Assembly: GCF_040939455.1 (NCBI RefSeq)
Contig: NC_134108.1
Location: 51,645,501-51,709,500, forward strand
From: Microcebus murinus
Lineage: Eukaryota; Chordata; Mammalia; Primates; Cheirogaleidae
DNA length: 64,000 bases
Reading direction: 5' to 3'
Under the pieces are notes generated by a model. The model saw only the letters and a list, made by a program, of their open reading frames with translations, did no database searches and was not told where the DNA came from. Both the position numbers and the translations under genes were made by a program. Shown piece after piece: positions 35,906 through 46,503 of this stretch (position 1 is the first letter of the stretch; the number at the start of each line of letters is the position of its first letter).

Positions 35906-36312
35906 TATTAAAATATGGGGACTACATTCTTCAAAATAAAGAGAGACTGAGGAATCAATCCAGATTAAAGGAGACTTGCGATGATCGAATGCTATACATG
36001 ATCCTGGACAGGAGGGGAAACTGCTATAAAGGACGTTACTGGTCAATGGGCAGAATTATGGGTGGTTGATTAAATATGAGATATTTCTATTCTTAGGTAA
36101 TATACATTGAAATATTTAGGACTAAGGAGTATAATATATTTAATCTGAAATGATTCAGAAAAACATGCTATGGAAAGAGAGAAAATGATAACGAAAATGA
36201 GGCAAAATGTTAACAATTGGTGAGTCTGTGTAAAGGGTATATGAATATTCTTTGTACTATTTTTCCAACTTTTCTGTAAGTTTTAAAATATTTTTAAGAA
36301 AAAATTTAAGTA
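35906..36312 (+). mobile_element. second L1M 3' UTR inserted in the host L1M
   Basis: 'gactacattcttcaaaataa', 'aatccagattaaaggagact', 'atgatcctggacaggagggg' and 'aacttttctgtaagttttaa', ending in an A-rich tail near 36300-36312, form the 3' UTR of another L1M subfamily. The host ORF2 resumes at 36313. Confidence 0.7.
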
Positions 36313-36486
36313 AAAGAAAACTATAGGCAGATACCATTTTACACCCATCAGACTAGAAGAATTTAAGAGTTAGATAATACCAAATGTTGGTAGGGATATA
36401 GGAAAATGAGAACTTACATATTTTGATTAATCTAGATTGCAGAAGAATTTCATACTTTCTAATAAGATTAAAAATGTACACATCCT
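36313..36486 (+). mobile_element. old L1M, host segment 3
   Basis: 'gcagataccattttacaccc' and 'ataccaaatgttggtaggga' are L1 ORF2 3' blocks. It ends at the left TSD of the young L1 (ttaaaaatgtacacatcct at 36468-36486). Confidence 0.85.
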
Positions 36487-36879
36487 GGTATATGTATACC
36501 ATGGAGTACTATTCAGCTTTAAGAAACAATGGTGATATAGCACCTCTTGTATTTTCCTGGATAGAGCTGGAACCCATTCTACTAAGTGAAGTATCTCAAG
36601 AATGGAAAAACAAGCACTACATGTACTCACCAGCAAATTGGTATTAACGGATCAACACCTAAGTGGACATATAGGAATAACATTTATTAGGTGTCAGGCA
36701 GGTGGAAGGGGGGAGGGGGGATGGGCATATACAAATATAATGAGTGAGATGTGCAACGCTTGGGAGATGGTCACGCTTGAAGCTCTGACTCCAGGGGGGT
36801 GGGGGGGCATGGGCAATATACATAACCTTAACATTTGTACCCCCATAATATGCTGAAATAAAAAAATTAAAAAAATAAT
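36487..36879 (+). mobile_element. 5'-truncated young strepsirrhine L1 with TSD
   Basis: Encodes the last ORF2 residues (Y-Y-S-A-L-R-N-N-G-D-I-A ... S-P-A-N-W-Y, stop at about 36645). A 3' UTR with G-rich runs (about 36710-36722 and 36795-36808) and the 'tttgtacccccataatatg' terminus with A-rich tail follow. Flanked by 19-bp TSDs: ttaaaaatgtacacatcct at 36468-36486 and ttaaaaacgtacacatcct at 36880-36898 (18 of 19). Truncated, so not autonomous. Confidence 0.96.
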
Positions 36880-36898
36880 TTAAAAACGTACACATCCT

Positions 36899-36997
36899 AT
36901 TACCCACAGATCTACTTCTGGGTAAAAACCCTAGCAAAACTTTTATAGATGGGCCATAAAGAGACATAGACAAGGGTGTTCATTGCATATCATCTGC
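36899..36997 (+). mobile_element. old L1M, host segment 4
   Basis: 'tctacttctgggtaaaaacc' and 'gacaagggtgttcattgcat' continue the L1 ORF2 text across the young L1. Confidence 0.82.
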
Positions 36998-37318
36998 ACA
37001 TGAGGTCATGAGGCATTACTATTAAACTTGACCTTTCCACATACCCATCCTAAGAGTGGTATGCAGAGATTTAGGTGCTGATTTTTCTGTCTCTGGGGTG
37101 CTAAAGTTGTCAAATAGGACAAATGAGTCCTTCTTGAAATGCTAGAAATGAAATTATATGTCCTGTCAAAAGCTGTAGACTTCTCTTTCATAAAGGTTGG
37201 TGAAGTCATATACATAGATTACAATACTATAATTACTTGATGTTTAAATATGGAGGAAGTATGTGCTCTTTGCTTGCCACTAAATTTATGAGTTCATTTA
37301 GCACTCATATGGAAACAG
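36998..37318 (+). repeat. duplicated segment B, inserted into the L1M
   Basis: Copy of the segment at 32342-32652 (about 80 percent identical, same orientation, 4.7 kb downstream), sitting between two adjacent pieces of L1 ORF2. No A-tail or TSD was seen at its edges. The embedding in the L1 shows that this copy is the later arrival. Confidence 0.8.
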
Positions 37319-37800
37319 GGTGGTTTTTATATGGTGAAAATGAGAAAAATCAGTAAAACCTAAATCTCCATCAATAGGAAAGCAGATAAGTTATGGAATT
37401 GTATAAGATTTAAATTTCTATAGCAGTTAAATAAACTAGATCTAATTATATCATTGAAGGTAAATCTCAAAAAACATAATATTGAGTATTTTTAAGAGCA
37501 GGTTGGAATAGGATAAATAAAAGCAATATGATACTATTTATCTAAGTTTAAAATATTCAAAACAATAGTATATATTACTTATGGGCCCATACATAAGCAA
37601 TAAAAGTATTTAAACATGAGCTGGAAGGATGCACAACAATTTCAGTTTAATTTTAACAGCTAGAGAAAGGAGGGGGAAAATGGAATGGACGGGGGCAACC
37701 TTTAACTATATCTGTAATAGTTTTTTTTCTTTAACATAAAGAAGACAGATATGGCACATTGTTAACAATTGTAAAATCTGTTTAAACTGTATTTTTTGTG
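37319..37800 (+). mobile_element. old L1M, host segment 5 and 3' UTR
   Basis: 'tatatggtgaaaatgagaaa' and 'aaatctccatcaataggaaa' resume ORF2. 'ggaaaatggaatggacgggg' and the following T-rich sequence match an L1M 3' UTR. Confidence 0.8.
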
Positions 37801-37825
37801 TATAAAATGCACATTAAATAATATT

Positions 37826-38135
37826 TTAAAAAAATTTGTAGAGATGGGGTCTTGCTCTGTTTCCCAGGTTGGAGTGAAGTGGCATAATCATAGCTCACTG
37901 CAGCCTCAAACACCTGGCTCAAGTGATCCTCCTGCCTCTCAGCCTCCCACAGGCACACACTGTAGCTGGGACCACAGGCACACACCAACATGCCCAGCTA
38001 ACTTCTAAAATTTTTTTTGGTAGAGACAGGGTCTCTCTAGGCTGTCCAGGCTGGTCTTGAACTCCTGGCCTCAAGCAATCCTCCTGCATTGGCCTCCTGA
38101 AGTGCTAGAGTTACTGGCATGACCATATTTTTAAA
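37826..38135 (-). mobile_element. Alu, old subfamily
   Basis: Reverse-complement Alu ('gagatggggtcttgctctgt', 'gctcactgcagcctcaaaca', 'cttgaactcctggcctcaag') with numerous substitutions and a short internal duplication in the first arm. The tail is lost or mutated. Confidence 0.9.
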
Positions 38136-38763
38136 TTTTTTAAAACAAAAAGACACAGATATGTGTTGGCACTCTTTGAAACTCCACAATATACCCATAA
38201 TTTCAAAGGCAATCTCATATTAAACTATTAAAACTCTGATATATAAGTAATAATTTTTAGTAGCAGTAGCAAGAACTCAAGGAAATAAACTTTTTGGGTT
38301 CACCATTTTTAGGCGTTGATGTAGGCAATTCCTTTTTCCTTGAATTATTTTTTACAATTTATTAGATATATATTGACCCATATTTAAAGTTCTGGTAAGA
38401 TCTCAAGTAGTTCTGTACTTTTCCTTTGAAGTCTAAATATTTTAGAAAGAATGCTTTAAAATGTGATTAGTTTCAATTCCTGCTGTGTGCATTTGACATA
38501 CTATTGTTATAACTTCCCTAAGGCATTTCGCTACCAAGTAAGAAATATTCTTTCTTTCTTCTTTGAAAGATTAAGCCTCTCCAGTTCTTTTTAAAACAGT
38601 GTTTTTTTAAACTTAACTTCCATAAGCAGAAATTACATGGTTCATTTAACTCTAATGCACTATTATGAAACAAACTTAACTTACTTGTTTAGAAACTGCT
38701 TTACTTTAAAAAACAAGCTTATATTTTGAAAACAACTTTAAAAATCCCTTTCTTTTTTGCTAG
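38136..38763. other. unassigned stretch ending in a strong splice acceptor
   Basis: AT-rich. Its last bases (ccctttcttttttgctag) form a good polypyrimidine tract and AG immediately before the candidate exon at 38764. Confidence 0.45.
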
Positions 38764-38888
38764 ATATGGTGCTTAACAATGCTAGGAATGGAAATCAAGG
38801 TGTCCTGATGTCCAGCTTAGATAGAATTCAGCCTCTAAAACAACCCCTCAATAACAACTTCTTGCCTGAACATATGAGAAGCTTGGAG
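38764..38888 (+). CDS. candidate internal coding exon, gene not identified
   Basis: A 125-nt segment lies between a strong acceptor (ccctttcttttttgctag|at) and a weaker donor (ttggag|gtgtga). Reading from its third base gives 41 codons without a stop, beginning M-V-L-N-N-A-R and ending H-M-R-S-L-E, with the polar stretch Q-P-L-N-N-N-F near the end. The frame meets a stop two codons into the putative intron. Its two leading bases complete the phase-1 codon left by the candidate exon at 4508-4520. The composition looks coding-like compared with its surroundings, and no repeat overlaps it. I cannot name the protein. No convincing next exon with matching phase 0 was found before the window end. 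Confidence 0.4.
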
Positions 38889-39431
38889 GTGTGAAAGAAA
38901 AAGGTTTTACAATAAATTCTCAATTATCTGTGAAAAATGGAAATAGATATTAAGTAAACATTTAATGAATCACAGAACCATGAGTGTAAGATGCTAAAGT
39001 AGAAAAAAATGGAAAACGTGTCTCTTCAGAACCTTTGGAAACATGAGGATAAAGAGGACAGAGAAGAATAAATGATATTAGAAACACTTATTAACAAGCC
39101 ATATTCAGAGATGCCAGAGAAATACAGTATCAGAGAGCCTGAATCAAGTGTACTATAAGGCTGATGGCCTGTATGAATCTCAATTGCATGGAGGTGAAAG
39201 ACTATTCGAGGCAGTTCTAAAATTCAGTATTGGCCACATATCTTTCTATTCAATTTCTGATAAAGATGCTACTGATCAGCAGCCACCTATTCTGAAGGAG
39301 GAAAAGACAAAAAGAAAGAGGAAAAGGAGGAACAGAGTAGGAGATATTATACAGCCTTATGAATGCACAAATGGAATACGTTGACAAAGAATTATAAATC
39401 TTTAGAGCTGAGAGCAGTGATAATAGTCAAA
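38889..39431. other. unassigned stretch
   Basis: No feature recognised. Confidence 0.45.
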
Positions 39432-39644
39432 ATATTTAAAACAGTCTGGGAACGGTGGCTTATGCCTGTAATTTCAGCACTTTGGGAGGCCAAAGTGGGA
39501 TGATCACTTGAGTCCAGGAGTTCAAAACAAAGCTGGGCAATATAGTGAGACCCCATCTCTACAAAATTTAGCCAGGTGTGGTGTGGCACGCACCTGTAGT
39601 CCTAGCTACTCAGGAGGCTGAGGTGGGAGGATTGCTTGAGCCCT
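39432..39644 (+). mobile_element. Alu, left part (split by an insertion)
   Basis: Old-type Alu from 'ggaacggtggcttatgcctg' through the first arm and into the second arm at 'gggaggattgcttgagcc'. The rest of the second arm continues at 39961. Confidence 0.93.
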
Positions 39645-39960
39645 AAATTCTAACAGTCTTCACAGGGCTGGTCCTTTGCACGATGATAAAGGTCCCTTTA
39701 TCCTCATCTACCTGTTTTATTTTACAGAGAAAAAAATTAATCTTAGATCAATGTGTTGCTCAACTTAATACTCGAGATTTCAAGATTGTGTTCCTTCCAT
39801 CTGGACTCCCCCTCCACTCTCTTTCCTGTGTCCCACCCTCTCCTCTCGCCTCCGTCCTTCTTTCCTTCTCCACTCTTGTTTCTCCTCTGCCTTCTCGGGG
39901 CCTCCCTAGTCTCTGTCCTCTGATTATTTGCCTTGTTGTTTTTCTGTTCTGACATGAGAG
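39645..39960 (+). repeat. copied segment inserted inside the Alu
   Basis: This 316-bp stretch is a direct-orientation copy of 41339-41683, about 93 percent identical outside one gap. It lacks 28 net bases (41387-41416 replaced by 'gt') near its start. It has no poly(A) tail. No TSD is seen: the Alu reads 'gcttgagcc' before it and 'tttgaggttacagtgagc' after it, having lost only about six bases. The minus strand of both copies keeps a parallel 70-codon frame, rich in Arg, Lys, Glu and Gly, most likely low-complexity coincidence. Confidence 0.92.
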
Positions 39961-40045
39961 TTTGAGGTTACAGTGAGCTATGATCATGCCACTGCACTCC
40001 AGCCTGGCCAACAGAGCGAGGCACTGTCTCAATCAATCAAACAGG
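39961..40045 (+). mobile_element. Alu, right part of the split copy
   Basis: 'tttgaggttacagtgagcta' to 'ctgtctcaatcaatcaaac' completes the Alu begun at 39432, including a short mutated tail. Confidence 0.93.
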
Positions 40046-41338
40046 TAAAGATTGCACACCATCCAATCGCTGCCCATACAGGGCTCAGACACTGGATGGA
40101 GGTCCCACCTGCAGTGCAAACCTCCAGAAGGTCAGGGAAGTCTGGACAGCCTGGCTGTAGGAGGAACACCCAGGGAGCTCCCAAACAGCATCTGTTTGCT
40201 CACTGGTATGCTAGTGTTAAATCCCTTAAGGATAGTGAGCTTGCACAGGTACTTACAGGTGAGTGCCAGCTGTCCTGATTATAAGGGCTTTAGACAGCAC
40301 TGCCATTCTCCCTGGACTCCCCTCCCAGCATGGCTTCATGTCACATGGCCTCACCTTTTAGGAAAAGGTACCCAGCAACTCTGTCTCAGAACTCTGATGA
40401 GCTGGCCCAGTATCTACAATTTAGAAATCAACAGGCATATTCTAGGACTAAAACAAGACCCGTGAATAAACAAGATTCTAGTACAGAGATTTTGTTGTTT
40501 TGAAATATACAAATTGTAGATCCAGTTTAAATTAAAAATTCTGTCATGAAAGTATTAAATAGCACTATAGCAGAAATAACAGTAAACATAATTAAGCCAG
40601 TCAATGATGAAGAAATGGGGAAGAAACTTCATAGTCCGCAAGTGCACAGCATGTGAAAGAATGACAATTATAATACTCATTTTTCATAATATAAAAGCCA
40701 TAGCTAGTCAGAATTTTAAGAGCTAAAATTATTCTGCATAATTGGATTTTTAAAAACATGTTTTTTACAAAAAACACTATAGCACTATAAATATTAAGAT
40801 TTTTTATTCTATAAATATTTTAAAAGAAAATCTTTCACAAGTGTTCTGTAAAATTTTCTTGCCTTCTCAAAAATTATAATTTAAATTTTTCTCGATAATT
40901 CAGGACAAACATGAATGCAATGCACAATAAATCTCTTTAGTCAATATAATGAACAAAAATGAAACTGTGGAAATAAAAACATGCTACAGATAGAGTTGGA
41001 TCATTCCCAAAATATATACTAACAAGATTCATATATAATAATATCAATGAGATCTTTTTCTCTCTCTCCTTTAAGTAAAATATCATCACTGAGGTACCTA
41101 AGAATTGCTATAGTAAGAATTCCAAGCATTAAGAAACAGATTGTTACATAATTATTCCAATCACTAAGTGCACAATATAAATATGTCTGTGTTATACTCT
41201 TTTAGCATAGCTTGAGAGACATTAAGACATCATTCAAATAATGCCTTTATGCTGAAAGCAAAAAGACAATCCTGGTGAGCAAAAACAAAACAAAATTTCA
41301 CTTAATTTCTGTTTCAAACAACAATTTTTCTGTTTCAA
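40046..41338. other. unassigned stretch
   Basis: 40046-40470 is somewhat G+C-richer, with overlapping short frames. 40480-41338 is AT-rich. No family recognised. Confidence 0.45.
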
Positions 41339-41683
41339 AAATTCTAACAGGTCTTCACAGGGCTGGTTCTTTGCACGATGATAAAGTTTATTTCTGGAAG
41401 ATCTCATTGCCATAATCCCTTTATCCTCATCTATCTGTTTTATTTTACAGAGAAAAAAATTAATCTTAGATCAATGCCCTGCTCAGTTTAATTCTCAAGA
41501 TTTCTAGATTGTGTTTCTTCCATCTGGACTCCCCCCCCCAACTCTTTCCTGTGTCCCACCCTCTCCTCTCGCCTCCGTCCTTCTGTCCTTCTCTGCTCTT
41601 GTTTCTCCTCTGCCTTCTCGGGGCCTCCTTAGTCTCTGTCCTCTGATTATTTGCCTTGTTGTTTTTCTGTTCTGACATGAGAG
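41339..41683 (+). repeat. source-like copy of the segment inserted in the Alu
   Basis: Paralogous to 39645-39960, 1.7 kb downstream in the same orientation, with 30 bases (41387-41416) that the Alu-embedded copy lacks. It contains a T/C-rich stretch (41520-41650). Not matched to a known repeat family, so it is presumably the ancestral single-copy sequence. Confidence 0.9.
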
Positions 41684-42419
41684 AGATGATGAGAAATTAG
41701 ACAATGAAGAGATACTAGATTGAGGGAGCAGGAGAGTCCCATTTCTGTGGCGTTGTCTTTTCCAGAGGACGGGTGGCTGCCCTCTTTCACTGCTGTGTGC
41801 GTGTGACGTGGGAGGAGCTGGCTCGAGGGGTCAAGGGAAGTCTGTCCACCAGACAAACTAAAGAAAGGGTTGGAGGTAAAGAGAACCAAGCTCACTCCAG
41901 TTCTTCAGCCTTTCCCATTCCCCATCATAACTCCCACAGCCAAACAGATTTGTCTGGACTAAATCTCATCCCAATGGGAGTCTGCTTTGCATTTTCCGGG
42001 ACAAGGTGGTAATCAGCTAATATGATGAACTTATCTGAACACTCACAGCTGCTTATTCTTACCTGAGAAAAGGTTCTCTTGCTTGCTTTCCTTCTCTTCT
42101 CAGGACACACACACACACACATTTTAGACAATGGGCTTCTGGAAACAGCCCCACCTTTGTGGTCTAGCCAGTTGGAGTGCCTCTAATGCTGGGAATTTGG
42201 TGTGCTGGCAGAGCTGACAGGAGTTCTGTCCTTTGGCTTCAGTATAGTTTATATCAGGCACCAAACCCTTTGTGTATTTATTCTCCTGGGCCCAGGGACA
42301 GCCAGGCCACCCTCACTCTCTCCTCACTTCATGTGGCCAAAAAGCAGTAGACGAGTAAATGGCAGTCACTTTAAGATGATCATGACATATAATTAAAAAT
42401 GGAATATTTGTAATATATA
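41684..42419. other. unassigned stretch with a short CA microsatellite
   Basis: (CA)8 at about 42105-42120; otherwise no feature recognised. Confidence 0.5.
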
Positions 42420-43245
42420 ATGTTTATAAGTCAACAATTTAAAAAGATGACAGATGGTCCATTTCCTAAAATGAGCAAAATTACTTGAATAGGTGCTTCA
42501 CATCAAAAGGATATCAAATGGCCAATAAAGGTTATGAAAATGTGTCCAACATCATTAGTCATTAGGAAAATATAAATTAAAACCACGATGAAATATATCA
42601 TCAGCCATCACTGTACATCAGAATGGCTAAAATGAAAGAACTGAAAAAACAACTGGAACTCATAAAATAATGGTGGGGGTGTAAATTGGTACGATTACCT
42701 TGGAAAACAGTATGAAAGCATCTACTAAACTAAGCATATGTTGGTCCCACGTCCCAGCAATTCAAATTCTGGGTATATACCCAGCAGAAATGACTACATG
42801 CTTATGCTTACCAAAAGACACATACAAGGATGTTCATAATACTGTAGGGGAAAACCGAGAACAACCTAAACATCCAGTATAATAGAATACATAAACTAAA
42901 CTAAACACAGTCATACAATGGAATATTACATAGCACTGACTATTGCTATACAAAATATGGATGACTCTCACAGATGTGATATTAAGTGAAAGAAGCTAGA
43001 CACATACCATATGATTCCAATGATATGAAAATAAAAATAGCAAAATTAATCTGTTGGGAATAGAGGTGAGAATAGTAATTACTTTCATGACTGGCAGAGG
43101 TACACAAGACAGCCTTCCGGGGTGATGGCAATATTCTATATTTTTATCTAGGTTGTGGTTACATGTGTGTATACATATGTAAAAATGTTGTACACATAAT
43201 ATTTTATATTTTGCTATGTGTAAGTTATACCACAATTAGGAAAGA
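42420..43245 (+). mobile_element. old LINE1 (L1M) ORF2 3' half and 3' UTR
   Basis: L1 blocks in order: 'gccaataaaggttatgaaaa', 'taaattaaaaccacgatga', 'ctgggtatatacccagcaga', 'tacaatggaatattacatag' and 'gtgggttacatgtgtgtata'-like 3' UTR. A purine-rich tail follows at 43236. Stops are frequent. Confidence 0.92.
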
Positions 43246-43305
43246 AAGGAAAGGAAAAAAGAAAGAGGAGGGAAATAAAGGGGAGGGCAGAGAAGAGAAG
43301 ATCAG
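43236..43305 (+). repeat. purine-rich simple repeat
   Basis: (GGAAA/GAGG)-type run of about 70 bp, probably the expanded A-rich tail of the preceding L1M. Confidence 0.85.
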
Positions 43306-44305
43306 ATCTATTAATTATATTATGTCACTTTTAGAGAAGGTGATTTTATAAGGAAACACCAAAGAACTTGTGGTAACTTCTATGATAATATTTTCTGCTT
43401 TGCCATCAAGTCCTTAAAACCCAATAGTATTTCGAAACAATACAACATTTGTTCTTTGGAATTTCTGATCAGAACATAGTTTCTTTTATAGGTCCATCTT
43501 ACAAATGATTCATCATAATGCTATTTGTCATTGAACAATAACAGGCTTCATGGGTAAAATTAATGAAACTGTCTACCTAGACTTAGGATGGTTTCCAATT
43601 AAAATCAGTACAGGCAAAAGAAAATAATAATTTCTCAAAAAGTTTACATAAAAATGTATCATCTGCCAAAAGAATAAACACCTAAATTATTTTTATAGCT
43701 GTCATGAAATAGTCAATATTTAATATTAAGCGCTTAAATTACAGCAGCTGAAAAAGCCAAAACATAGCAATGCAACAGAGACCTCCCTACCTCTTATTAT
43801 TGGAGTCAACTGGACTAAAATGCACTCAAAAATATAAAAAGTGATAAAAATATACTTTTATATTATATATAAATTTATTCATAAAGGCAATGACCAAAAA
43901 AACCTCTACTATATCTTTCACACAAAAATATCCAGCTAACATATGTTGCGTAAGTTACTTCAAATTTCTGCTGAAGAAAGAAAACTCACACTTCATGTCT
44001 GAGACAGAGGTAAAAATTACTATTTTTCTCAAATATGACTTGCAAAGACAAACTAAAATAAAAAAGAGATCTCTTTTACCAGCAAGCCTTGAATTTTGAG
44101 GCAACTCATCTTTTATTTCGTCGTATATTTTTGAAAGAATAAATTAATTTTGACAAATTTTGGAGCACTGCTATGATTGATAAAAATTTTTAAATTGAAC
44201 ATATAGAATTGAATTTTGTAAAAGAAGAGTAGTTTCACTCACCATATCAAGAAAAAGTGTAATGCAATAAATGCCTTCTGACTCAAGCCAAATGATGGGT
44301 ATCTA
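43306..44305. other. unassigned AT-rich stretch
   Basis: No feature recognised. Confidence 0.45.
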
Positions 44306-44309
44306 ATTT

Positions 44310-44480
44310 TACCCGAGTTCTTACATATCAACAAGAAAATACTGACATGCCAATATTAAAATGGGCAAAGGGCATTCCACAAAGAAAGAAACACAAGGAA
44401 ATAGCATATGAGGCCATTTCTAATTCCCTAGTAATCAAATAAATATATATCACACAACAAAAAGCAATTGTTAACCTAAA
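44310..44480 (+). mobile_element. old LINE1 (L1M) ORF2 fragment
   Basis: 'attaaaatgggcaaagggca', 'ttccacaaagaaagaaacac' and 'ccctagtaatcaaataaata' match an ORF2 block that in full copies lies before 'gagataccatttt'. Confidence 0.7.
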
Positions 44481-45068
44481 AAAAATGAAAGAGATTTTAA
44501 AAATTATGAAAGCTACAGATAAAACTATGAAAATGATTAGGGAAATTAATTTTAATTTCAAGTGTAACTTTGGTACTGTGCTGAGGAAACAAAGGTGAGA
44601 AGAAAAACACAAACTAGACTCTGGCAATTGAAAAGTTCATGAAAACAGCACTGACTTTATACCAGTGTTTACTTCTCTGCTTAGGTACTGTCTTTTTAAA
44701 CGTTTAAAAGTATAAAATATTCCCAGCATCATCATAAAGAATTCTGATTTTCTTTTAAAGTGGATAATACTGTAAAGATCACTGATCTTGGCTAACTACC
44801 CTTATGGTATAAATCTAGTGTTTTTACAAGATAGTTACAACTAAAACAGTTTCTTATATGGTGGCATCTTAGTTTACTTGTCAGTAAAGTACATAAAAAG
44901 AAATACTTTTAGAAATAAACTTGTCAACCTGAACCTATAAAGTCAAAAGCATGATTCACCAAGCCATATAGCAGATGATATTTTTCTCTGCAGACTGATG
45001 GCTGATGCCAAAAATTACTATTCTACTCTAGAACTAAAGTATGTTCCCCTTTTTAAGAGGCTTCTGTT
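44481..45068. other. unassigned stretch
   Basis: No feature recognised. Confidence 0.45.
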
Positions 45069-45084
45069 TAAAATAAAACTTTTT

Positions 45085-45377
45085 TTTTTTTTTTTTTGAG
45101 ACAGAGTCTCACTCTGTTGCCCAGGCTAGAGTGCAGTGGCATCAGCCTAGCTCACAGCAACCTCAAACTCCTGGGCTCAAGCAATCCTCCTACTTTAGCC
45201 TCCTGAGTAGCTGCAGTTGCAGGCATGCACCACCACACTTGACTAATTTTTTCTATTTTGGTAAAGATGGGGTCTCACCCTTGCTTAGGCTGGTCTTGAA
45301 CTCCTGACCTCAAGCAATCCTCCCACCTCAGCCTCCCAGAGTGCTAGGATTACAGGTGTGAGCCACTGTGCCCAGCC
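45085..45377 (-). mobile_element. Alu, full length, with TSD
   Basis: Reverse-complement Alu with T-run, right arm ('gcctagctcacagcaacctc') and left arm ending 'gtgagccactgtgcccagcc'. Flanks repeat taaaataaaacttttt at 45069-45084 and 45378-45393. It lacks the long linker. Confidence 0.95.
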
Positions 45378-45393
45378 TAAAATAAAACTTTTT

Positions 45394-46047
45394 CACACAC
45401 ATCAAACTACATATTCAAAATATTTTTAAACCACAGAGCCTTTGCTCTTAAATTGCTAATAATAAAGCTAGAAGGAAGAAATTCAATGAAAGATTTGCCA
45501 AAAATTCATGAAGAATACTTAGGTTCTGGGCTGGAGATGGAGGGGGGTGCTGGGTGGAAAGAAGATCAAAGTCCCCCTTCCTTCCTCACATTTAAGTGCA
45601 CGGTCAAAATACTCATTGCTCTTGCATTAGCCCCAGGGTAGTTTAGGACCCAGAAAATTTTGGAGATGTAAAGATGAAGACGGCAAGCGTATCCGTGAAG
45701 GGATTTCAGACTTCGGGGGAAGTTTTTCAACATACATGGAAAAGAAGCGCATGCAATTTACTCCTTTGCTAATGTGGCAGCAGGAGCTTGAGTTTAAATT
45801 TAGAAAAGCAAACATAGTGCACAGTCAGGTTCATGGTGGGTGACATAACTAAAAGGGAGTTATGGGAGTAAAAGGGAGTGCTAGTTACAATTATGCAGAG
45901 ACAATAGGCATAAATCAGGACACCTGGCCATCCTTCTAGGTCCCAGTATAGCACCTGGCACACTTTTGGCTCAATAAATGTTCTTAGAGTGGCAGGCAGG
46001 CCCTGAAATAGTGGTCCAGCAGAAGGTTAAAAAATCATTAGTGACCT
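45394..46047. other. mostly unassigned; short L2/MIR-type terminus
   Basis: 45945-45985 ('tatagcacctggcacac' then 'ctcaataaatgttc') matches the common L2/MIR 3' terminus in plus orientation. The rest is not assigned. Confidence 0.45.
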
Positions 46048-46171
46048 GTCTATGGCCATACCACCCTGATTGTGCCTGATCACATCTGATCTCAAAGCCA
46101 AGCAGAGTTGGGCCTGGTTAGTACTTGGATGGGAGACCTGGGAATACCAGGTGCTATAGACTTAAAAAAAA
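46048..46171 (+). pseudogene. 5S rRNA retropseudogene
   Basis: 116 nt match 5S rRNA from the first base ('gtctatggccataccaccct') to the last ('ggtgctatagactt'), against 121 nt for the functional RNA. The internal Pol III promoter part 'gcctggttagtacttggatg' is intact, but several bases are missing downstream ('gggagacctggg' where 5S has gggagaccgcctggg) and there are scattered substitutions. An A-run of about nine follows directly, indicating retroposition. A clear TSD was not found. 5S pseudogenes of this kind are common in primates; it is unlikely to give functional rRNA. Confidence 0.93.
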
Positions 46172-46488
46172 ATTACGAATGAACTTTAGAGTATCTGAGA
46201 ATTCACCAGTAACATTCATGGATGATAATAAGTAGGAAGAAAGTATGTTGATCTATTTTTATGGGACTTTGTGGTGGTAACTCCGTCAATTTTGTTACCA
46301 CAAGAATCTATAAAGCTCCTTTCTTTGCATTATACCAAGGATAGGGTGGTGGAGGCCAGTCCCCAGAAAACTTTCAACCCAATTGGGTTAATCCAATTGT
46401 CAACCCAAGCCACTGGGGTTGAGCAGGATTCTATATAGCAATAAAAAAAAACAAAATGGTGTGGGTATCGAATGTCCTATTGGATATC
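46172..46488. other. unassigned stretch left of the young L1
   Basis: Contains a near-palindrome around 46376-46410 (caaccca...ccaattgtcaaccca). No family recognised. Confidence 0.45.
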
Positions 46489-46503
46489 AAAAACCCTTAC
46501 TGG

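Noticed and set aside
36423..36647. 74-codon plus-strand frame that looks conserved with 46419-46649
   Set aside because: It is the C-terminal end of L1 ORF2 in two truncated L1 copies, not a host gene.
39725..39745. Acceptor-like ttttattttacag
   Set aside because: It is also present in the paralogous segment at 41445 and no open frame or donor follows.
39743..39955. 70-codon minus frame that also exists at 41466-41678
   Set aside because: The frames are parallel because the DNA segment is duplicated; the composition (Arg, Lys, Glu, Gly) reflects a pyrimidine-rich tract rather than a protein.
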